Shown piece after piece: positions 12,661 to 35,800 of a DNA stretch of 64,000 nucleotides. Origin of the DNA: Ignelater luminosus (Eukaryota > Arthropoda > Insecta > Coleoptera > Elateridae); contig VTPC01003584.1 of NCBI GenBank assembly GCA_011009095.1, positions 1 to 64,000 of the forward strand, given 5' to 3'. The notes under the pieces were generated by a model that was given only the letters and a program-made list of their open reading frames with translations, did not search any database and was not told where the DNA came from. Numbering within the stretch: the stretch's first letter is position 1; each line of letters begins with the position of its first letter. Position numbers and translations under genes: made by a program.

Positions 12661-13275
12661 TTTCAAACTCGACTCCCAGGTATTTCCACGCCTGAACTAG
12701 GCTAATCGTATCCCAGGACAAAAGTAGGAACGGTGGCCACTTTGCTCTTCTTATTCTTTCCAGATGTAACTAGGAATACTACTCTTTCTGCTGCGCAAAG
12801 ATGTCCAGACTGAACAATGTGGATGACAGACACCAACGTATTCACTCTAGTCTCGTTCAAGTCGAAACCCAGCCCAGGAAGCAATTTCTCTAGCGTCCGT
12901 TAAAAAGAATGGCCAAAAGAGGATCTGCTTGCTTCACTCCACGCGTTGTAGCGACCTGCTTAACTGAGTCGGACTGGCTCAGGGGATTAGCAATCTAGAG
13001 ACTTCAAGGTCAAATCAATCTGAGGGGCTAAGTAGGGTCGAAATCCAAAATACTCAACCTTTTTCCAGGGCCAAAATGGACTAACCCGACTCTGTCAAAG
13101 TACCTTCGTAAACGGAACGAATGTGCTCAATCATAGATCGACAATGTATCGAAAGTTTTCGATATGTCAAGTTTTGCAATATGCAGAGACTTGATTTGTC
13201 TACGAGCCTTCTCGAGCAAAGTGGACAAGTTGCAGAAATTCTCTGCAACTCCATCAGCACCCGTTAGATTGGAGG
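12661..13275 (-). pseudogene. R2-like non-LTR retrotransposon reverse transcriptase fragment
   Basis: On the minus strand, from 13275 downward, frames give LDISKTFDTLS (RT motif A, usually DxSKAFDxVSH), GVKQADPLLAILFN (usually GVKQGDPLSPLLFN, motif B), then LLPGLGFDLNETRVNTLV, a Gly/Lys-rich SGKNKKSKVATVPTF and WKYLGVEFE. The order and the SGKxKKxK...YLG ending resemble the RT and thumb of R2/R4-group LINEs, though I cannot place it precisely. The YADD-bearing segment is not recognisable and several frames are used, so it is a 5'- and 3'-truncated dead copy. It begins a few bases after the pogo-like frame ends, on the opposite strand. Confidence 0.7.
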
Positions 13276-15458
13276 TATCGTTATTCACATCAATTACTTC
13301 CCGTTAACTCAAATATATATTCATGTAGAAATTAAATGTGGCATATTGAAATGTCCCACTGCCGAATGGACTTGTGAAACATTACACAAGGTGTGCCCAA
13401 AAGATGCAATGCAATGTCTATAGCAATTTAGTACACATTTCTATCAATAAATGTTCATTCTACACAGTGTGTACTGACATAGATGATATAACCGTAGAAA
13501 ACATTGAAACTTCTACAAAAAAAGCCAAAAAAATTTGATGGCGACATAATTCAACTAATGATGTTAGAAAACGGTCCTGGAATGATCGCTTGTCCGAAGG
13601 GGAGCCTTATCCAGTGAGAAGCCCTCGAGGAAAACTTTCAAACTCAGGCTTCTGACGGTGTAACTACGCCACTGCTTTAGTCTTCCTGCCCTTTTGGCTT
13701 ATTATTTAGTTTTCATCCTAAGTTATACATTCCTAACTTGTTCAGGAAGACATTTTTTTGGGCTTTTCATATTTCTGTTCGAAATTTTTCTTGAGATTTC
13801 CTCATGCCCGTTTTTGGTTTAGTTTAGATTTTACTTGCGTTTCCCATTATTTCGTGCTGTTGTGCTACTCGGATATTTCTACCAGATCTTCTTATTTTCC
13901 AAACCTTTCATTACAGTGTCCTTTCAAGTATTATTCTGCCTCATTCGTAAATTTACACCTGAAATTATATTTGTGCTTGAGGATAAAAACGTTTACTTAT
14001 CTTTTGAATATTATTTATTGCATTACAGTTTTTTTTATTTTGTATTATGTTGAAATCCTATTACCTACCTTCAAAAATTGGTTATAACCGGATAGCGATT
14101 ACGATTTCCTTTTCTTTTTGGCTGCTTGTCAAAAATTGATATGTAGATCCATCTAATTTAATAATACCACAAACCATAGTATAATTAAACATCACAAGAA
14201 AAAACCATCAAGAATTGTTTTTCATGTCTGAAAAAATCTAATTAGAGGAAATGCTCATTAAAAAGGGAAAGAAATAAATCAGCCTCATTCAGTACTAATT
14301 CTTATTGCACCAAAAAAATAGGAAGAAGACAAACTTAACCTCTAAAAAGACAAATGTGATAATTTGAATAAAAAAATTAAGAATTACTACCACAATAACA
14401 CTCTCTATTGAGTCTAAAAATCATACTTTCATGTAATAATTATGTACAGTTTATTTTTGCCTGGAACTACTGTTTGCTTTTCTTTGCTAAAATGAAGCTA
14501 ACGAAACTTAGCATTTAAAAGCAGCAATATCAATTTTTTTTGCACTCCGTTTAGCTATAGTTTCGGTCCACTTAACATATAATTCTCAAGTATGTTTTTG
14601 TTCAACAAATTAAACTTTTTTTAGTAGAAAATTACATGAACTGAAACGATGTGATCATACCGCGAGACATCGTGGAACGGAAGTCGCCAGACCAATTTTC
14701 AAACTTCAAAAGAAACCTTTTTGTTGGATAATTGCTAGTCGAAACGTTTCATCGTTTTCTTCTTAATAGATTTTGTCAGTTTTGTTTTTTCAAGATAAAC
14801 AACAACCAAAAAAGCTTTCATTATATAAAAAGAATCAGTAAGTAAGATATTAGCAATTCAAATTATTTCTGTCCTTGCTTATCACCACTAACAGCTTGCG
14901 TTTGCTAAAATGTTTCGTTTACTGAATTTCGGATAAATGAGTAGTGTTCGTTTGTTCGAAAGAATACTTCCGCAATAAAGTAATTTCTTAGTAGATCTTT
15001 TAAGCTTTGGTATACCGTCTAATTTTAGTTTATCTTTGTAACCACCAGGAAGTTACGTGCTATTTTAACTACATGTTATAAATACGACCTACACTGTTTG
15101 TACTACGTCCCTATATTTATATTACCTAAGAACCTGATTTCCATTACATAAAAAATCTCACCTGTATTTACTCGGTTCTTTAAATATTTGCAGTGGTAGT
15201 TAGGGAGGAAACCAAACGAGAAATTATTATTTGTGTGCTAAATGAGAATCTTGAACAGGCAACGTAAAGTTGGTATTTATATTGCGAATTAATAGACCGT
15301 GAAGAAATCGCACTAAAATGTAATAAAAGTAGAGCCCTAAAAAGTGGATGTTATTTTGCACTCAAGTTAAATAACTAAAGAAAATATAGGACAGAAAAAG
15401 TATTTTAGAAGCATTAAATTATAAAATCTTACAAATATAATGAATAACAATTATAATA
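13276..15458. other. AT-rich region, nothing recognised
   Basis: The frames at 13758-14087 (+) are Phe/Tyr/Leu-rich and have no family resemblance. I see no RNA gene, TIR pair or tandem array. Confidence 0.5.
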
Positions 15459-16165
15459 CAGTATGTCCACATTTTGATGCTCACTATTGGGATTTCGGAA
15501 ATTGTAAGAGATACGAAGTCGGTTAAATTAGAAGAAATTTGGCTATTTTGGAGATCAATTTACTTATGCTTGTGTTTTTGCAAAAAAGTTCACGGCTTAC
15601 TAGATATTTGCTAAAAACAAAATTATTTTATTTTTTTTAAGTGAAATATCTCAGGAATGAGCAAAGATAGAAAAGAACAGAAAAGAGGGTGTTTTAGAGA
15701 ATTTACTCAGAAACACAAAAAAATTATTTTTGCCATTGTCTTTTGTTTTACTTCGGCGATGAAACGTAAATCCAAATTTTTTCTAATGGAACGCCTACTT
15801 AATTTCCATATTATTGAACTGCACACCTTAAATGCTTTTTAGTGATACATGGTTTGACATAGCTATTCTTTTGTTTTACCGAGTTATGAAGTGAAAATCA
15901 TTTGTCATCATAATGTGCCATGACATCTAACACACAAAGTCGTGGATTTTTATCAAATAAATTCATTTGTTATGCAAAAATTGCTAAAACAAAATAAATA
16001 CGCTTTTATGGGGCATTAGCTGCTTATTTGATGCTATCTGTAAAGTATCTTAAAATCGTCTTTTTTTGTTTTAGCAATTGTTACATAACAAATGTAATTT
16101 ATCTGACAAAAATCAATGATTGTCATATGTTTAAAGCCATGGCACACTACGTGGGTTCCATAAAT
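15459..16165 (-). mobile_element. Family X long-TIR element, one end only
   Basis: It begins CAGTATGTCCAC after TA at 15457-15458, with the arm phrase GGAAATTGTAAGAGATACGA. The interior then runs in the opposite orientation to the copies at 59.4 and 63.5 kb. The matching ends near 16165 at CATGGCACACTACGTGGG, where the second arm should start, so that arm is missing. It is non-coding: the frame at 15657-15842 is a shadow of the repeat. Confidence 0.8.
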
Positions 16166-16244
16166 TTTCATTTAGCGCAATTTTTCCTAAGAAGCCTCTA
16201 TTTATGCCCAAATTGTTATGAAGTATTTTAGAATTTTAATTTGT

Positions 16245-17110
16245 ATTTTGCTCTCTTAAGGTTAATGAAATGCACGCAGATTACCACCCGAGTTCGTGTT
16301 TAATTCTCTTAAGATGGTTAATAGAGAACAGAGCACAAGTTTGCGGCGGTCCATGGAAGAGCTTTTTTTAAAAGTTATGAAGGACAAAACTCGACCTTAG
16401 GTCGCGCAGGTAGTCCGTTGGTTGACGAATCCCACCTGAATTGAGGGTGAAGCCCGAGCTTTAGATCATCACAACTTGGCCATGAGAAGACGGAGATCGA
16501 CCCTTGCTCGTGGTTTGCTCTCATAAGATTGTTAACGGAGGTCAAAGCCCTACCTTGGGCCACCGCTAGTGGTAAGCTGATAAGAGTGCGGAACCCAAAC
16601 TGTTTTCTTATTTAACTTTCTTAGATGGGTTTGTAAAGGGCAAGCTCCGACTCAAGTTTGTATTTTGATCTCTTAAGAAGGTTAATATAAAAGGAATTTT
16701 TGTTCTTATTTAACTATTTTTCATTTAGTTCCTATTTCGCTCTCTTAAAAAGGTTAATGGAAGTTAAAGCTCAACTTTGGGTCGCACAGGTAGCCCTTTG
16801 ACAGCAGCCTCCACCTGGATTCGTATTCGTAAGAAGAGTAACTGTAGTCGAACCTCGAGCTTAAGCGACAAGGATGGAGTCCTACCTGTGTTCATATCTT
16901 GATATTTTCAGAAGATTAATGATAGACGAAGTTCGATTGGTATTCGTAATTTACTTTCTTAAGCAGGCTAATGAAAGCAAAGCCCGACCTTGGATCATGC
17001 AGGTAGCCTGGAGGGCAGAACCCCAGTTGGATTCGTACTTAGCGCTCTTCAGAAGGTTAATTGAATTTGAACCACAACAGACGATCTGTGGAAGGCGGAG
17101 TTCGACCTGT
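16245..17110 (+). repeat. Degenerate tandem array built on a CTCTTAAGAAGGTTAATG core
   Basis: Variants of the phrase CTCTTAAGAAGGTTAATG recur near 16252, 16306, 16519, 16620, 16670, 16741, 16906, 16957 and 17044. Each is usually preceded by TTCGTATTT and often followed by CAAAGCCCGACCTTGGGTC, GCGCAGGTAGCC and CCCACCTGGATTCG. Spacing varies (about 50-210 bp) because units have gained or lost parts. A full unit seems to be roughly 90-110 bp. The array is more GC-rich than its surroundings and has no coding signal. It runs directly into a family A copy, so the two may belong to one larger element. Confidence 0.7.
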
Positions 17111-17127
17111 GTTCTTATAAAGGTTCT

Positions 17128-17910
17128 ATGCACTTTTTTTCTACAAGGTCATCTTCTAGATCGAAAACGCAAAAAACTGAAAGCTACAGAGGGTCTTTTG
17201 CAATAAATGAACTTTGGTGACCTATACGTTATTCTGTAAGCCAATTCCGCATCTTTCCAAAATGATCCTTGAAACCTAGGGGGTGCCGTTTTCCTTTCAT
17301 CCCTTCATGCGCCTTTGTTTTTGGGCGATTAATGCTGAGATTCGGCATGGAGCTGTCCCAAACCTTTGTGCATTCCGCTTCCAAATTCCGTTAAAAAGGC
17401 AGGTAGAACTTTGAAAACGGGAAACTTTGAAATCTCATGTGCATTCGTAGTTTTTGGTTTTTCGTCATTTGTGCAGGAACGGTACATCCTATTGACGCGA
17501 AACCTTAACCACTGTAAAGAGAAGGTAAAAATACAGAAAAAGTGTAATACGCACTTTTTCGAGAATGTACTCCTTGTACCCCTAAATTGGATTTGGTGAT
17601 ATAACGTAGAAAAAAGTTGGTGCACATAGGTATGCGTGTTGCAGGGAGATATCTTGCGCTCTCATTATTCACCACAAGTATTATTTTTTTTGCCTGTCGA
17701 CTTGAAATCTTCACCATCATGAAGAGAAGGCAAAACACGTAAAAAGTGTAGTATGCTTTTTTTTCGAAAAACCAACTTTTGTACCTGAAGAATCGCATTT
17801 TATAGGATAACAAAAACGAAAGTTGAGGAGTTGGTGCCCATAGACGTGCGGTCGGGCAGTCGATAGCAACGTTGCGAGGAGATATCTCGCGCTCTCCCGT
17901 TTCTGCAGAT
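17128..17910 (+). repeat. Family A dispersed repeat, copy 1 (3' part, internal duplication)
   Basis: It matches 25616-26030 from CTACAAGGTCATCTTCTAG onward and continues past it. The 3' unit, running from a TATCGACTCGAAACCTTAACC-like phrase to GAGATATCTCGCGCTCTC, appears twice in tandem (about 17488-17670 and 17693-17905). The element is non-coding, with characteristic phrases such as ATTCTGTAAGCCAATT and TTTTTGGTTTTTCGTCATTT. Confidence 0.8.
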
Positions 17911-18220
17911 ATCAATACAAAAAACTGAAACGTAATCTTCCCGAAATATCTTTATTTTATTGGTTAAATTAGTTGCATAGGTCACATAACAATCTTTAAA
18001 TTTACTAGAAAACTAAAACAAAAGAGAAACATCACCAGAATAGCCTTTTCTCATAAATCTAACGGTGTTAGATCAGATGATCGTGCAGGCCAGGGTACTG
18101 CAGAATGCATTAATTTATAGCATAAGAAATCAAAATAACCCTATCATGTTTACATCATTAGAATCGCGACAACAAGGGCTATTCAAAACAATTTTCATTT
18201 GTTTTTGTGCCTATTTAAAA

Positions 18221-18285
18221 AAATGAGGTTGATGATGGTTACTCGAAACCGAAACGTTGTACAGGAATTTTGTTAGCGTATTTTA
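18221..18285 (+). ncRNA. Hammerhead-ribozyme-like core (tentative)
   Basis: At 18229-18255 the order is TTGATGA, a small hairpin (GGTT, ACTCGA loop, AACC) and GAAAC. This is the CUGANGA - stem II - GAAA layout of hammerhead ribozymes, with U instead of C at the first core position. Downstream, ACGTT could pair with AGCGT near 18275-18279, with one wobble, leaving GTA as a possible cleavage triplet. Stem I pairing between the flanks is poor. Hammerheads of this kind are known in Penelope-like retroelements and some satellites. No protein-coding remnant is visible nearby, and the motif may be decayed or accidental. Confidence 0.3.
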
Positions 18286-18364
18286 ATAGAGAACAAGAAG
18301 TGGCAATGGAAAAGTGGTTTTAGTTTTCCGATATCTCTTCAAATAAATAAAAGAAAAAATAATA

Positions 18365-18545
18365 ACGAAAATCGAGAAATCTACTTTTTTAAAATATCTC
18401 TGAAACTATTCAAGATATCCAAATTTTGCAAACGCAAACAAAAAGGTCCTATAAATATAGCCAACTTTCATCACATTTAACCGATCCTGTATCTCTTACC
18501 GTTTCCAAGATCCCCATGCTGTGCATCCTTATCTTGGACACACTG
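18365..18545. mobile_element. Family X terminal fragment
   Basis: An arm of family X in the orientation of the right end at 60.2 kb: AAAATATCTCTGAAACTATT, then CATTTAACCGATCCTGTATCTCT, CCAAGATCCCCATG and the closing GGACACACTG before TA at 18546. It is more diverged than the other copies and only one arm is left. Confidence 0.6.
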
Positions 18546-20895
18546 TATAATGGCTACCAAAAAATAACAAAAAATATTTTTCCTTTTTTCAAAATTTTGT
18601 AAATAGGTGATTAAACTTTATTAACACCAGGAATATGAGCAAAGAAATGTCACACATCAACGTTTATTATTTATGTATCGGCTTACCTTTTAACTTACAA
18701 CCTTGGAAGAGCACCGCCAGATATGCTGCAGCTCGAGTCTCATTTAATAATGAGCAAACTGTACATGGTGTATCTATAGTTTCCGAGATGTAGTATGCAT
18801 TTTGCATGTTTGGGATATTGAATTTGGTTTTAGCGTTCAGTTGTTATTCAGAAAGTCACAGGCATATTAAAAAGATGCCCAACACTTTTGTAAATGTAGA
18901 TTTATACATTTTACATAAGAAGTATGCAAGCGTCTTTTTTTGTGTTGACCTTTCAGTGACCTCTTCTCCACGCGCTTTTTGCAAATTGCTATTCGGCAAG
19001 AAACTAAAGTTGTTTACACATAAAAAGTTGAGAATTCCTTATCCTTGGTATAATTTGAAATACCCATATAAATAAATGTATTTACATATTTCACATAAAT
19101 GTACTATAAATCTTCGTCTGAATTTTAACGTTTTCAATATTTTAGAATAGAACCTTCATGGGATTCAAATCAGAATACATTTGGTTGAATGATACTACAC
19201 AAAATTCTCATGTTATAAAAATTTCTCTTTTTCCCTCAAAAGCAATAATAAACAAATGCGAAATTTATTAGTTTTATAATTTATAAATATTACAAAACAG
19301 GAAAATAACAGTTTTAAACAACTCATATGCACTTTTTTAAATATAGCGGTAACCTCGGATTGTAATAAAAACCTTGGCATTCGTATACAAAGCGCCGTTT
19401 CTAATATATTTTCCATTTAAGTTCAATTCCGCAATTTTTCAATGTAATTTTAACTATAGTTTAATCTTATATTTCTAAAAAAATCTAGAAACTAGTTCTT
19501 GTACTAATTTTTTAATCTAGCGTAATCATACTCAAAGGTATTTTTAATATGGATACTGCAAATTAGTTTACTTTCGCCAAATTTAAAATTTAGAAGAAAT
19601 TGTACAGGGTGATTTAAAACTTCAAACTCGATGAAATTGCGATTAATATGCTCTTTACATTTTAGTTCTCATATCATACTGCCCCATGGGCGCACTTCAA
19701 GCAACTGACTATCAGAAAACAAAAAAAAAAGTTAAGAAAACAAAAAAAAGTTAAGAAAACAAAAAAATTTATTTTGGCATTGGATTTTTAATAGGCAAGG
19801 GAAAAGGGAATCACAAAAGAGGCACCACAATATCACTTGCCTCTTGTCTTTAAAAGCGTTTTCATGTTCAAGAAAAGTCCCAAAGCCATTACGAATTCAA
19901 GAGCTCGTTAAATTTAACTCTGTAAGATTTGGCACCTGAATTCAAGAACACCCTTGACAGTGGTTTGAAGTGAGAAAATAAAACTTTTTTTGTGTACCTT
20001 TTGGACAGACGCTTCGAACATAAAAAAATGGTGTTCTGGCCAGAGTAATATTAACTGTAATTAATTCCGCACGTGACTTCATTTGAAACATTATTTGACA
20101 AAATAAAAATCCAAGTTGTTTCTGCTTTTGATTTATTTTAAAATTAAATTAAAAAAAAAAGACGAACCGCCAACATAAATCACGGCTATTCAAACATAAG
20201 CGTCTTCTATCGAATTTAAATTATTTAAGTGTTGATTGTTAGTATATGCAAATTAAGTTGCAGTTGCAAATTGCCTGTAAGTACTTCAAGTGCTTTTCTC
20301 CACTATTGCAAGAACGCATGGCCCTTGGGAATATTTTACATCCAAGTCCGGACATTACCATTCATTAATTAAACAAAATAAACCTTTTTGTAATTTTCTC
20401 CATTACTTTCTTTGCCAATTGCAAAGACAAAAATTTGCATTTAAATTTGAAAAGAGAATAATCTATGACTTACCTGTTATTTTATCAAAAAAATTTCATT
20501 TTTGAACTTCTTTTTAAGTATTTTAATTAAAAAATATATTTAAAAAGCATTCACTAATAAGGAAAACTTAAAAACGCGGCTTTAAAATTAGTCCCTACGA
20601 GCCGAACATACTACATGCAGCAACATAACCCACGCAGACTGTCAGCTGTTTATCTGAGTCAGTGACACTTTTGAATCACCAACACAGAAATCAAACAAAG
20701 ATAAAAACCCTAGTTCCCATTCATTTTATGAAGTTGGTAATACAAGTTTTATCTCGTTTTACTTTAGGTGTCTCGTATCTTTTATCTTTATTTACACAAA
20801 TTATTACGTTAAGAGGGTGTGCAGGTGTTTGTGTGCGTAAATATGTGTGAATAATAATAATCTATGTTATCAGAATACTGATAATATTTTTAAAA
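18546..20895. other. Upstream region of the transferrin gene
   Basis: No coding frame is recognisable; the 19213-19416 (-) and 20290-20505 (+) frames have no family resemblance. A short direct repeat (unit about AAGTTAAGAAAACAAAAAAA) lies at about 19705-19770. A CAGGGTGATTTAAAAC phrase near 19613 resembles a transposon end without a partner. The Tsf2 promoter and 5' UTR must be in the last few hundred bases, but I could not place a TATA box or start site. Confidence 0.5.
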
Positions 20896-31478
<10,583 letters not shown>

Positions 31479-32849
31479 GTATTTTAAAAATAAAAGTTAG
31501 AAACAAATTCTATTGAGCAATTTTTAGTGCCTTTTATTGAGAAAACGATAAAATCAAAATTTAGAGCTTTATGAGAAGTTTTAATGTGAAATCTTTATTT
31601 TTGACAAAAGTTACAATTTAATTATCTTTATAAAAGGCTGAATTGCTAAGACTTATTGATTGCTGATTATTGTTGATATTTTTTTCTTATGCGATCTTTG
31701 CAGTATTAATTATTTTTGAAAACTTTGATATTAAATGAAGCATCTATGATTATGTTATATTTTATTATTTGTTTTATTATCTTTTTGTCTAAGTTGCATG
31801 TAAAAGCTTAAACTTGATGACTATTAAAAGAAATCAAATCTTGTTCAGATATTGTAAATATGAATTAACTTAATCAGTAATAACATCATTCTTTTTTCTT
31901 TTCATTGTATAATTTAAGTATTTTATAATTCTAAGTATTTTAGATATTCATGAAACATTGAAAATAAAGATAAGCGGTAATAATAATAATAAAAGTCCAG
32001 GGTAGAACTGAAATCAATTCAAAATTATAGTTTACAGTAAATTTAAAATCTTATCATTCCATTTTTAATATAATTTTAAATGTATTTGTTACAATTCTCA
32101 TTTTTAATTTTATAAAGATGTGGTTGATTAATTTATACTTTTTCTGCATAATATACTATGACAGACATATCTAGAACGTACTGTATATACCGTCCAAAGT
32201 TGATACTTATTTAGAGTAGTTTGGTGTTCAACACTTGTCTGTAATTTAATTTAATAATTGAAACCAATTAAATATCTGTAGTAGAGGTTCAAACAGTGTG
32301 GGTTGTTGAACGCATTATTTTTAACATGGAAATATTTTATATAATGATATTAATATTGATGAAATGTAAAGCAGACTAATTAAAATTTTATAATTTTTTT
32401 AGTGATATGATAAAACCATCCAATCATTTTTTTGATAATTAGGTTAAGACAAATATTTTATTTCTTCCGTCCATTTTAATTTTTTCTTGTTATACAATAT
32501 TGTACAATTATTAAATATATAAGCATTTTTGTACATTCTTTTTATACAAATATAATAAACTTGATTTTATGACGATGTATTTTTGTTTTTATTTCTCATT
32601 GCATTACCACTCCTTATCACTTGAAAACATAATTATTTTCTAAGAATTTTATCCAAATAACATTGAAATAAATTTATAAATAATATAAAGCACACATTCC
32701 ATATATTCACATTTAAAAGTGAAAGTGTGTAAAATTAATTATGTAAAATGAACTGGTCTGGGTATCTTTTATTAGTCATACTCACTTTACTATCTCCTCT
32801 CTCTTTCTTACAACCTTCATTATGTCTCATTTCTTTGGAATCTTCCATC
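31479..32849 (+). other. Tsf2 3' UTR and intergenic space
   Basis: The 1.4 kb between the Tsf2 stop and the PGM3 start is very AT-rich and has no coding frame. AATAAA hexamers near 31489 and 31964 are candidate Tsf2 poly(A) signals. The 5' UTR and promoter of the next gene must be in the right part, but I see no clear core promoter. Confidence 0.5.
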
Positions 32850-35800
32850 ATGACAACATCATATAGAACAGTTTATGCATTTGCAAGAGAAATGCACCCA
32901 AAAACAGTTAAACAAAACATCCAGTATGGAACTGCTGGTTTCCGAACCAAGTAAGATAAATATTTTCTTTAATAAATTCAATATTACATATTGCAGTTGT
33001 GGTTATGTATGTACAGGTGTGCCTTTTTATTATGAATAAAATCATTTTCAGGGCTAGTAACTTGGGTTACATTATGTATCGTATGGGCCTCTTGGCTGTT
33101 TTACGTTCACGATATAAGCAAGGTAAATGTTTCTTACATTATAATTGAGAAACAAAAAAATTTAAAAACCAATTTTATAGGAGTAATTGGAGTTATGATT
33201 ACTGCTTCTCATAATCCTGAAAGTGATAACGGTGTAAAATTAATTGATCCACATGGGGAAATGATGGAACAAAGCTGGGAAGAATTAGCTACACGAATTG
33301 CTAATGTGCAGTAAGTTTTTGCTTCAATTAATTTTAAAGCGAATTTTTTATAATTTTTAATAGATAATCACTATATTGTGATTATTTACTTATTGTTATC
33401 ACTTACAATAAATAAACCTCTTTATCATTTTCATTTATCAAATTGAAATTTTGATAATAAAATTAAAGGTGCTTAACCTATGCTAATGTCAAAATTATAC
33501 AGGGTGTCCCTCTCCCTCTATTAGTGGTCATAAATCATAATATTTTTTATTGGCTGTAATTTTAGTTTCGAGAATGCAGTATTTTCATCATTTTTTCAGA
33601 TTATTTAAATTATGAGTTATGACATTCACTTTTGTTTAAAATAAATAAATAAATAATTTACATATAATTAAAAAAATATATTTTAAAGGAAATAAACTTG
33701 TGTTGCTCTGATGACATTGCAATATAAATTACGACACAAATGGTTGGTTTTAAAAATTTAAAAGTTGATTGTTTATGAATTTCTTAATGTTGTACATATT
33801 TTCTAAAAGCATATTACAAGAAATGGGATAATCTGTTCTAAGCATTACAGATTTAAATAAACACCTACTACTTCCTAAGTTAATACATATTTCAAAGAAA
33901 CTCACACCAACATCAACTAAAATGACTAATCATTAAAGATGAGTTCATTATGATATTCATCTGTTTTTAGTCATGTTTTGATTTATTCCATGTGTAAATG
34001 AGTGCCGTTAGTTTTCAATTATTAATTCAAAGATTGCTGCATTCATGAAGAATATATTATAAGAATTACTGCATATTATTCAAATTGCAATAATTAAGTA
34101 TCCGTGTAAGGAAATTGGGATTGCAATCATGTTAAGATGTAGGATATGTCCTATTTTTCAAATTAGCTCAATCTTCTTAACTTAAGAAAAACAGATAGAT
34201 TACAAGCTTCTTAATGAGCCAGGTAAACACAAAGTTCCATTCTCAGACTTCCCAAATCTTCAGGGTGAATGAAAATGATAAAATTTTATTTCAGTTGCTT
34301 CTTAGAACTTTCTGGACAAGAAATATATAAGACAAACTGAACACATTTCCACTAAAACAAATTTCCCATGAAAACAACTCTAACAAAAACAAATGCTCTT
34401 AGTGTGTTTTATAGAAATCTTGCTGGAACATATAATTGGAGCAGCTCAGAATTGAAATGATTGCATCTGTGACTCAACTGTTCAAGCAAAAAGAGCATTT
34501 TAATTTATATTAATTGTTAAATATATTCATCCTTTTGGAATAAATAATTTTGTGGAAGGTATATAATTGAATTAGCTTTGTTTTCTGAAATTGATGCATG
34601 TTTTATTCAGGAGCACAACCTTATCTCTACAGATCATTTTATCTTGAGACTTTTATCATTCAGCCTTGCAACATTCATGCTTTAAATACTCAATTTTCTG
34701 ATAACTGCATCTACAGGGTGGTTCTCAACTTGTTTTTTCCTCTTAAAATCTCAATATGATGATAGTTATGCATTTGACTGTCAACTCAATGGTTGTGGGT
34801 TTGATTCTCGACCGAGGTCCTGAGATTTTTCAAATGGAAAAATCAGAAAAACAATGCCATCCTCCAGGAGAGATGTAAAGCAGTGGGTCCCATGTGACTA
34901 TGATGAGTTGCATGTTAAAAATACTTACCCTCCAAGGGAACCACGACCTGAAGCCTCAGCCACAAAACAACAACAACAACATAATCAAAAACCCTACTAT
35001 ACAGTCTCAGTTAAACAGAACTGTATGATGCAATACTACAATAAGGAGAACTCTTATAATATTTATGAAACCAGAAATGATTGACCAAAAAAAAATAGTC
35101 AGCTTATTAGGAATGTGTCATTTCATTCCATAGAAGATTTAAAATATCAGTAACTTTATTTTACATTAAGCAGTCATTTAAAATTTATTAAAAGAGAGTT
35201 AGTCTAATTCTTACCCTGCATAAAATTTTTAGAAAGTCAGATTGAAATTTGTTCTAACAGTTTGGTAATGTATTGTATGATTACAAAAAGAAGTGAAGAA
35301 TCTTGACAATTTGAATAGTGAAAAATTAGTTTAATGCTTTAGAAGTTATGGTACATTGATTTCAAATAAGCTATTTTATGTAGGTGGTCTACTTTATTTG
35401 CTAGGCGGCATTTTTTCAAAAGAAAATTGTTTGAAATATTGTGCATGGAAACTTTAAGATCGACATGTTTCGTATGTGTTCTAAATCTTTTTAAAACCCA
35501 TGGTTGTGTCTTGGAAGAGATGCATAAAAATCGCCAGTCGGCCCATATCGCCCTAAGAATCAAATATTCTAGAGTGAAACGCTTCTATCGATTACCTGAC
35601 CGCACGCCTATGGGCATCAACTTTTCTACGTTATACCATCAAATCCGATTTTCAGCTATAAGGAGTGCTTTTTCAAAAAATTTAAATTACTTTATTTACA
35701 TATCTTTACCTTCTCTTCACGGTGGTTAAGGTTTCGAGTCGATAGGACGTACTGTTCCGACACAAATGACGAAAAACCAAAAATAGCTAATTTACAAGAA

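Noticed and set aside
14400-15400. Search for tRNA genes, rRNA or CRISPR-like arrays in spacer regions
   Set aside because: No cloverleaf with both A and B boxes, no rRNA core sequence and no regularly spaced identical repeats were seen.
32748-32849. Upstream in-frame ATG for PGM3 adding 34 hydrophobic residues
   Set aside because: The enzyme is cytosolic and the start at 32850 matches the family length; the hydrophobic leader is probably untranslated or chance.
33481-33700. Element-like end CAGGGTGTCCCTCTCCCTCT after TA near 33503
   Set aside because: No partner terminus or internal structure was found within several kb, so it was not listed as an element.
34854-35084. 76-codon frame with Gln-rich middle
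   Set aside because: It crosses the SINE body and its (AAC)n tail; the Gln run is the tail read in frame.
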